Positions 22,601 through 26,119 of a stretch of 26,119 nucleotides of DNA are shown here, piece after piece (position 1 is the first letter of the stretch; every line of letters starts with the position of its first letter). Under the pieces are notes generated by a model. That model was not told where the DNA came from. It did not search any database and saw only the letters and a list, made by a program, of their open reading frames with translations. The translations under genes and the position numbers were made by a program. This DNA comes from a virus. Where the stretch lies: positions 1 to 26,119 of the IMG/VR virus record IMGVR_UViG_3300025647_000234. One strand, written 5' to 3'.

Positions 22601-24854
22601 AACCTGATGAACCTGAAGATCCAGCTTCACCTGAAGTACTTGCTATGCCAGTTGAACCTGTAGTACCTGAAGTACCAGAAGAACCTGAAGTTGAAGATTG
22701 AGCTGATTGACCAGATGTTCCTGTGTTACCTGAGGTACCATTTGAGCCTGTAGAGCCTGAAGTTCCTGATTGAGCTGATGCTCCTGATGATCCTAAATCT
22801 CCTGATGTACCAGCTGAGCCTGAAGAGCCTGCTGAGCCTGAAGTTGCAGATTCACCTGATGAACCAGATTCACCTGAAGTACCAGCACCAGCTCCTGTAC
22901 CACTTGAACCTATAGTACCTGAAGATCCAGCTGAACCTGATGTACCTGATTCACCTGAAGTACCTGATTCTCCTGTTGAACCTACTGTACCTGATGAACC
23001 TGATAAACCTGAAGTAGCATTATTACCTGAGGTACCAGATTCACCTGTTGAACCTGAAGTACCAGAAGATCCAGATTCACCTGATGTGCCAGACTCACCA
23101 GATGAGCCAGTTGTGCCTGAAGAACCAGATGAACCTGAAGTTGAAGATTGAGCTGATTGACCAGATGTTCCTGTGTTACCTGAGGTACCATTTGAACCAG
23201 TTGAACCTGATAAACCTGAAGTGCCAGATTCACCTGATGTGCCAGACTCACCAGATGAGCCAGTAGTACCTGAAGAACCTGAAGAACCTGATGTTGAAGA
23301 TTGAGCAGATTGACCTGAAGTACCTGTGTTACCTGAAGTACCGTTTGAACCTGTAGAGCCTGATAAACCTGAAGTGCCAGATTCACCTGATGTACCTGAA
23401 GCTCCAGTTGAACCAGTAGTACCTGAAGAACCTGAAGAGCCTGATGTTGAAGATTGAGCTGATTGACCAGATGTTCCTGTGTTACCTGAAGTACCGTTTG
23501 AACCTGTAGAGCCTGAGGTACCTGATTGGGCTGATTCTCCGCTTGAACCTAAAGCTCCTGATGTGCCAGCTAAACCTGAAGAGCCTGATGAACCTGAAGT
23601 TGCAGATTCACCTGAAGAACCTGAAGTACCTGATGAACCTGAGCCTGCACCTGTACCACTTGAGCCTATAGTACCTGAAGAGCCAGCTGAACCTGATGTA
23701 CCGGATTCACCAGATGTACCACTATTGCCTGAAGAACCATTAGTTCCTGAAGAATTAGATTCGCCTGAAGTACCTGAAATTCCACTAGTACCTGATTCTC
23801 CTGTTGAACCAGATGAACCAGATGAACCAGATAAACCTGATGTACCCGCAGCTCCGGTTGAACCTACTGTACCTGATGAGCCTGAAGTGCCTGATTGAGC
23901 TGAGGCTCCTGATGAGCCTAAATTTCCACTTGTACCATTTGTACCAGATGAACCTGCTGAACCTGAAGTTGCAGCTTCGCCTGATGTACCTGCAGCTCCT
24001 GTTGAGCCAGTAGTACCTGAAGAGCCGGAAGAGCCTGATGTTGAAGATTGAGCGGATTGACCTGAGGTACCAGTGTTACCTGAGGTACCGTTTGAACCTG
24101 TAGATCCACTTAAACCTGAAGTGCCAGATTCGCCTGAAGTGCCAGATGAACCATTTGAACCTGATGAACCTGAAGTACCGGATGAGCCAGCAACTCCTGA
24201 TGAACCTGAAGTACCAGATTCACCTGAAGAGCCATCAGCTCCACTTGAACCTGATGAACCTGAACTACCTGATGAACCTGAACTACCTGATGAACCTGAA
24301 CTTCCTGATGAACCACTTGAACCTGAACTACCTGAAGAACCTGAACTACCTGATGAACCTGAACTACCTGAAAAACCGCTTAAACCTGATGTTCCGCTTG
24401 AACCTGATGAACCTGAAGAACCACTTGAACCTGATGAACCTGAACTACCTGAAGAACCTAAACTACCTGATGAACCTGAACTTCCTGATGAACCTGATGT
24501 TCCAAATTCGCCTGAAGAGCCTGAAGTACCTGATTCGCCTGAAGAGCCTGAAGTGCCTGAAGTGCCTGATTCGCCTGAAGAGCCGGATGTACTAGATTCG
24601 CCTGAAGAACCTACGGCACCTGAAGTACCTGAAGAACCACCAGAGCCTGATGTTCCTGAAGTAGAACCTGATTGACCTGAAGATCCAGTAATACCTGAAG
24701 TACCTGCAGAACCTGAATATCCTGATGTTCCAGATGAGCCAGTTGTGCCTGAAGAACCTGCGGTTCCAGATGTGCCAGAAGTAGTGGATTCACCACTAAT
24801 AGAAGTTACGGAAGGGCCAACTGTTACTTGGTCTAGATATCTTATATTTGCCAT
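16311..24854 (-). CDS. Giant collagen-like fibre protein with C-terminal S74 intramolecular chaperone
   Basis: At 2847 residues this is the largest gene here. Residues 1-19 (MANIRYLDQVTVGPSVTSI) are a short non-repeat start. Residues 20-2659 are Gly-X-Y triplets: Ser- and Glu-containing in the first half, GAAGTSGEAATSG types in the middle, and Asn-rich (GNSGNAGNSGTSGTNG) in the last third. Residues 2660-2745 contain GTAGTYVSITAGSGLSGGGS and a small beta-rich head. Residues 2746-2847 are a Peptidase_S74 chaperone: SDRRLKDNI at its start, LRGVEYDWN, GVIAQEVEEIIPHIV and VDYEKLTAVLIEAVKEL. In characterised S74 proteins the chain trimerises and cuts itself just before that Ser-Asp, which predicts release of 102 residues. 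It is probably a trimeric tail or head fibre; the virion position is not shown. Confidence 0.9.
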   Translation of the reverse strand: MANIRYLDQVTVGPSVTSISGESTTSGTSGTAGSSGTTGSSGTSGYSGSAGTSGITGSSGQSGSTSGTSGSGGSSGTSGAVGSSGESSTSGSSGESGTSGTSGSSGESGTSGSSGEFGTSGSSGSSGSSGSLGSSGSSGSSGSSGSSGSSGSSGTSGLSGFSGSSGSSGSSGSSGSSGSSGSSGSSGSSGSSGSSGSSGSSGSSGADGSSGESGTSGSSGVAGSSGTSGSSGSNGSSGTSGESGTSGLSGSTGSNGTSGNTGTSGQSAQSSTSGSSGSSGTTGSTGAAGTSGEAATSGSAGSSGTNGTSGNLGSSGASAQSGTSGSSGTVGSTGAAGTSGLSGSSGSSGSTGESGTSGISGTSGESNSSGTNGSSGNSGTSGESGTSGSAGSSGTIGSSGTGAGSGSSGTSGSSGESATSGSSGSSGLAGTSGALGSSGESAQSGTSGSTGSNGTSGNTGTSGQSAQSSTSGSSGSSGTTGSTGASGTSGESGTSGLSGSTGSNGTSGNTGTSGQSAQSSTSGSSGSSGTTGSSGESGTSGESGTSGLSGSTGSNGTSGNTGTSGQSAQSSTSGSSGSSGTTGSSGESGTSGESGSSGTSGSTGESGTSGNNATSGLSGSSGTVGSTGESGTSGESGTSGSAGSSGTIGSSGTGAGAGTSGESGSSGESATSGSAGSSGSAGTSGDLGSSGASAQSGTSGSTGSNGTSGNTGTSGQSAQSSTSGSSGTSGTTGSTGIASTSGEAGSSGSSGSSGTQGSTGAAGTSGESTTSGTSGSSGTVGSTGAAGTSGEAATSGTSGSSGTIGSSGTGAGAGTSGESGSSGESATSGSSGSSGTNGTSGNIGSSGASAQSGTSGSTGSNGTSGNTGTSGQSAQSGTSGSSGSSGTTGSTGAAGTSGEAATSGSSGSSGTQGSTGAAGTSGESTTSGTSGSSGTVGSTGAAGTSGEAATSGSSGSSGTIGSSGTGAGSGTSGISGSSGESATSGSSGSTGTNGTSGNVGSSGASAQSGTSGSTGSNGTSGNTGTSGQSAQSSTSGSSGSSGTTGSTGAAGTSGDSATSGSSGSSGTQGSTGAAGTSGEASTSGTSGSSGTQGSTGAAGTSGEAATSGSSGSSGTQGSTGAAGTSGDSLTSGTSGSSGTVGSTGAAGTSGDSSTSGSSGTTGSTGTSGVGSGSGSSGESGTSGSSGLAGTSGSTGSNGTSGNNGTSGLSNTSGSSGSTGSNGTSGNNGTSGASATSGSSGSTGTNGTSGNVGSSGASAQSGTSGSTGSNGTSGNTGTSGQSAQSSTSGSSGTSGTTGSTGAAGTSGESTTSGSSGSSGTQGSTGAAGTSGASATSGSSGSTGTNGTSGNVGTSGASALSGSSGSTGSNGTSGNTGTSGQSAQSSTSGSSGSSGTTGSTGAAGTSGASATSGSSGSTGTNGTTGNAGTAGQSGLSKSSGTSGSSGTTGSTGAAGSSNLSATSGTSGSSGTQGSTGNAGTSGEAATSGSSGSTGTNGTSGNAGTSGLSALSGSSGSTGTNGTTGNAGTAGQSGLSKSSGTSGSSGTTGSAGAAGQSNLSATSGTSGSSGTQGSTGNAGTSGEAATSGSSGSTGSNGTSGNNGTSGASATSGSSGSTGTNGTTGNAGTAGQSGLSKSSGTSGSSGTTGSAGAAGGSNLSATSGTSGSSGTQGSTGAAGTSGAATTSGSSGSTGSNGTSGNNSTSGASATSGSSGSTGTNGTTGNAGTAGQSGLSKSSGTSGSSGTTGSIGAAGQSNLSASSGTSGSSGTTGSAGNAGGSNLSATSGTSGSSGTTGSAGAAGQSNLSATSGTSGSTGTNGTSGNAGNSGNSGTSGTSGTTGSNGNSGNAGNSGNSGTSGTSGTNGSNGNAGNSGNSATSGTSGSTGTNGSNGNNGGSGLSRTSGSSGSSGTNGTSGNNGTAGASANSGTSGSTGTNGTTGNAGTAGQSGLSKSSGTSGSSGTTGSAGAAGGSNLSATSGTSGSSGTTGSNGNNGGSGISRTSGSSGSTGTNGTSGNNGTAGSSRTSGSSGTTGSNGTSGNNGNAGNSGNSATSGTSGTSGSNGNAGAAGSSNVSATSGTSGTNGSNGAAGNAGSSNVSNTSGTSGSNGTSGNSGNAGNSGLSRTSGTSGSTGTNGTSGANGNSGNSGNSGTSGTNGSSGNNGNAGNSGNSGTSGTSGTNGSSGNAGAAGSSNISATSGTSGTNGSTGAAGNAGSSNVSATSGTSGSNGTSGNSGNAGNSGLSRTSGTSGSTGTNGTSGNNGNAGNSGNSGTSGTNGSSGNNGNAGNSGNSGTSGTNGSSGNSGNSGNSGNSGTSGTNGSNGANGNAGNSGLSRTSGTTGSNGTSGNNGVNGNSGNSGNSGTSGTNGSTGNSGNSGNSGNSGTSGTNGTSGNNGASGNSGNSGVSGTNGTTGSNGTSGNNGANGNSGNSGVSGTNGTNGSNGANGNNGNSGLSRTSGTSGSSGTNGNSGNTGASGISRTSGTNGSNGTSGNNGNSGNSGNSGTSGTTGSSGNSGNSGNSGNSGNSGTNGTSGTSGASSGSSGTSRTSGTSGTNGTSGASATTSGTSGNSTGKTSGTSGTNGTSGNNGNAGNSGNSAVSGNSGTSGSNGTNGNNGNSGNSGNSGTSGTTGSSGTSGANGNAGGSGSSRSSGTSGTNGTSGISGNVGTAGTYVSITAGSGLSGGGSLITDRTISLQDDLRGEAWYIGRDTNDYIHVNTTQIEFYLDGNLDALIQNDGDFHADGDVIAYSTTTSDRRLKDNITTIENALDKVTKLRGVEYDWNAGGRKGQHDLGVIAQEVEEIIPHIVREKELKVGEYKNNPQIVKTVDYEKLTAVLIEAVKELKTQLDELKNSK
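16878..24797 (-). repeat. Gly-X-Y coding repeats of the giant fibre, about 7.9 kb
   Basis: About 880 consecutive 9-bp triplet units make up almost a third of the window. A superrepeat containing GNTGTSGQSAQSSTSGSSG occurs about nine times in the N-terminal and middle part. GQSGLSKSSGTSGSSGTTGS blocks recur in the middle. Short perfect tandem runs also occur, for example consecutive TTACCTGAG units near 17299-17336. Gly is sometimes replaced by Ala, Arg, Ser, Asn or Lys, but the three-residue register is usually kept. Confidence 0.92.
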
Positions 24855-24873
24855 TTGATCTCAGGTATATCTA

Positions 24874-24882
24874 ATAAATATA
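24874..24882 (-). promoter_or_regulatory. Putative late promoter motif (one mismatch) before the giant fibre gene
   Basis: The coding strand reads TATATTTAT, one base off the common nonamer, 19 nt before the giant fibre ATG. There is no terminator between the gp15-like gene and this motif. Confidence 0.45.
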
Positions 24883-24899
24883 GATTTAAACAATAAAAA

Positions 24900-25847
24900 T
24901 TAAGGTACTAAAGTACTTTTATTAACTCTTTTTTGTGCTTCTAATTCTTGAGGTGTTGGAGTTTCTATTCTACCATCTGAATTTTGGTTTCCAATGAATA
25001 TACCAGGATCACTTACAGTTTCCATTGAAAATAAAATTTTAGAACGCTCAGAAAACTGTGGAAAATTTACTCCATTTTTTTGGATTACATCAGGAATTAA
25101 ATACCCATTAAGTCTTATATTAAAATTAGCTCTAACTACTCTATTATTATCCTGAACAAGTTCGGTAGGAGTAGCAAAAGAATCAATCATTGCTCTAAAT
25201 TGAAAACGTTGTGGGTCTCCCCAATATGCATCAGAAGCATAATTTATAGCCTCAACTATTTTATTAAGTTGATCTATATAATAGGTTTGAATTAAACAAC
25301 TATAGTCTAAAGTTACATAATCTGGGACTACAGTAGTAAAATAAGTTTTAGTAGGGATTCTATTGTTTAATACATTAAATTTAGAATAATAATTATCTTT
25401 ATTCCAAGTTGTACTTACAACTGCAAAATTATTAGGGTTATTAGCGTCTAATTTATTAGCTATAGTTCTATTTTTTTCAATAGTATCTCTTTTAATTACA
25501 ATAACAGGAAGCATAATAGCTCCATTTTTATCTCGATAATATCCATCCTTTTGAATAGCTTTCCATTTTTCAGGAGCACCATATAATACAGGAACTTCAA
25601 TTTTATTTCCGTTTTGTACTACAGAAGGACGAATAATGTTTTGAAAATAATAAAATACTGCTTCATCAATATCTTGAATGCCAATAGTTAAAGGTTTAGT
25701 AGTTTCTCCTTGTGCTGATTTTTGAGTACCTCTATTAGAACGACCTGAAAAATTAGGGTTACCTTGTTCTTTATCAATTGCAGTATGTTTCCCAATAGAT
25801 ATTTCTTTTTGGGTTTTTGGTATAGGTTTTCTTCCAGTAGTAGCCAT
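24900..25847 (-). CDS. T4 gp15-like tail sheath stabilizer / tail completion protein
   Basis: The 315-residue product has a polar, basic N-terminus of about 55 residues that looks disordered, then a folded part. Its pattern matches T4 gp15 (272 residues) in order: an N-terminal helix FYYFQNIIRPSV at 65-76; NKIEVPVLYGAPEKW at 81-95 (T4 has FIRVPITYASKEHF); a LPVIVIK strand near 113-119; a YSCLIQTYYIDQLNKIVEAI segment; and NFNIRLNGYLIPD near the end (T4 has LTFEVNGWMYP). gp15 forms the ring that caps the finished sheath and joins the neck. The position after a gp14-like fragment supports this. It shares one base with the previous stop (TAATG), so translation is coupled. The call rests on remembered motif order, not a database search. 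Confidence 0.6.
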   Translation of the reverse strand: MATTGRKPIPKTQKEISIGKHTAIDKEQGNPNFSGRSNRGTQKSAQGETTKPLTIGIQDIDEAVFYYFQNIIRPSVVQNGNKIEVPVLYGAPEKWKAIQKDGYYRDKNGAIMLPVIVIKRDTIEKNRTIANKLDANNPNNFAVVSTTWNKDNYYSKFNVLNNRIPTKTYFTTVVPDYVTLDYSCLIQTYYIDQLNKIVEAINYASDAYWGDPQRFQFRAMIDSFATPTELVQDNNRVVRANFNIRLNGYLIPDVIQKNGVNFPQFSERSKILFSMETVSDPGIFIGNQNSDGRIETPTPQELEAQKRVNKSTLVP

Positions 25848-26119
25848 TACATTCTTTCTTTAGTTATACCAACTTTATCAGCAGGTACATAGTGAGTAGA
25901 ACAAATAATTCCAACATTATATCCAAATCTATCTAAATCAGTTTCTAAAGGATTATTACCATTATCATCAGTAAATGGGTAATCTGGATCTTTACCTACG
26001 AAGAAGTTGCTTTGGTCTATAGTGTCTACTTCATAATAAGCTTCTTGGAACATAATAATATCACCTACTTCAGGAACTACATTAGCTCCATTAGGATTTT
26101 CAGCAGATACAGATAATAA
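25847..26119 (-). CDS. C-terminal fragment of a gp14-like neck protein (partial)
   Basis: The frame is open from the right edge of the window, so the gene starts outside it; the internal ATG at 26053 need not be the true start. About 90 residues are visible. VVPEVGDIIMFQEAYYEVDT is similar in pattern to the T4 gp14 segment around GDLIYFPMDNSLFEI, and is followed by an aromatic, acidic stretch with FFVGKDPDYPF. gp14 joins head and tail. The very next gene is gp15-like, as in T4 gene order. The match is short, so another neck or head-completion protein remains possible. Confidence 0.5.
   Translation of the reverse strand, partial: LLSVSAENPNGANVVPEVGDIIMFQEAYYEVDTIDQSNFFVGKDPDYPFTDDNGNNPLETDLDRFGYNVGIICSTHYVPADKVGITKERM

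Noticed and set aside
12955-24797. A CRISPR array or satellite-like repeat DNA
   Set aside because: The repeats are continuous protein-coding 9-bp units in frame, without constant repeats separated by unique spacers.
1-26119. tRNA genes, integrase, transposase or attachment sites
   Set aside because: No cloverleaf sequence, recombinase motif or target-site duplication was found on reading both strands.

Overview
The window is a tail-gene block of an AT-rich, T4-like contractile-tail phage genome. Every credible gene is on the minus strand, so transcription runs from high to low coordinates. Recognisable parts follow the T4 tail order: a neck gp14-like fragment and a gp15-like sheath terminator at the right edge, sheath (gp18 type), tube (gp19 type), a gp26/PF12322-type protein with a +1-frame partner, and a tape measure. 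The proteins are far from T4 in sequence. Start codons lack Shine-Dalgarno sequences and have A/T-rich leaders, which together with low GC suggests a Bacteroidota (e.g. Flavobacterium-type) host. The host is an inference, not a demonstrated fact.

Layout, right to left (transcription order): gp14-like fragment (26119-25847); gp15-like (25847-24900); a 2847-residue Gly-X-Y fibre with a C-terminal S74 intramolecular chaperone (24854-16311); terminator; a 1274-residue Gly-X-Y fibre with a different C-terminal head (16212-12388); a 50-residue gene overlapping its stop (12391-12239); three glycosyltransferases of 900, 316 and 399 residues (12204-7359), joined to each other by ATGA overlaps; an 82-residue coiled-coil protein (7347-7099); sheath (7049-4929); tube (4879-4391); terminator; a 101-residue membrane/coiled-coil gene flanked by inverted repeats (4284-3979); the gp26-like gene and its +1-frame extension (3907-2878); terminator; tape measure (2840-210); and the Gly/Asn-rich start of another gene at the left edge (161-1).

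The most interesting reading is a virion-fibre glycosylation module. Two giant Ser/Thr/Asn/Gly repeat fibres sit beside three glycosyltransferases, apparently in one transcription unit with the shorter fibre. One enzyme resembles the bacterial autotransporter heptosyltransferases (BAHT, TibC/Aah type), which O-glycosylate serines on repetitive adhesins. Another ends in a GT25-like domain, the family that includes collagen galactosyltransferases. A second theme is gene expression: a 9-bp motif, AATATTTAT on the coding strand, lies 14-33 nt upstream of eight genes. It is the reverse complement of the core of the T4 late promoter. The gp26-like gene also carries a candidate +1 programmed frameshift at CTT-TGG.

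No tRNA, CRISPR array, integrase or insertion sequence was seen. Large plus-strand Pro/Glu-rich open frames across the fibre genes are antisense shadows of the repeats.
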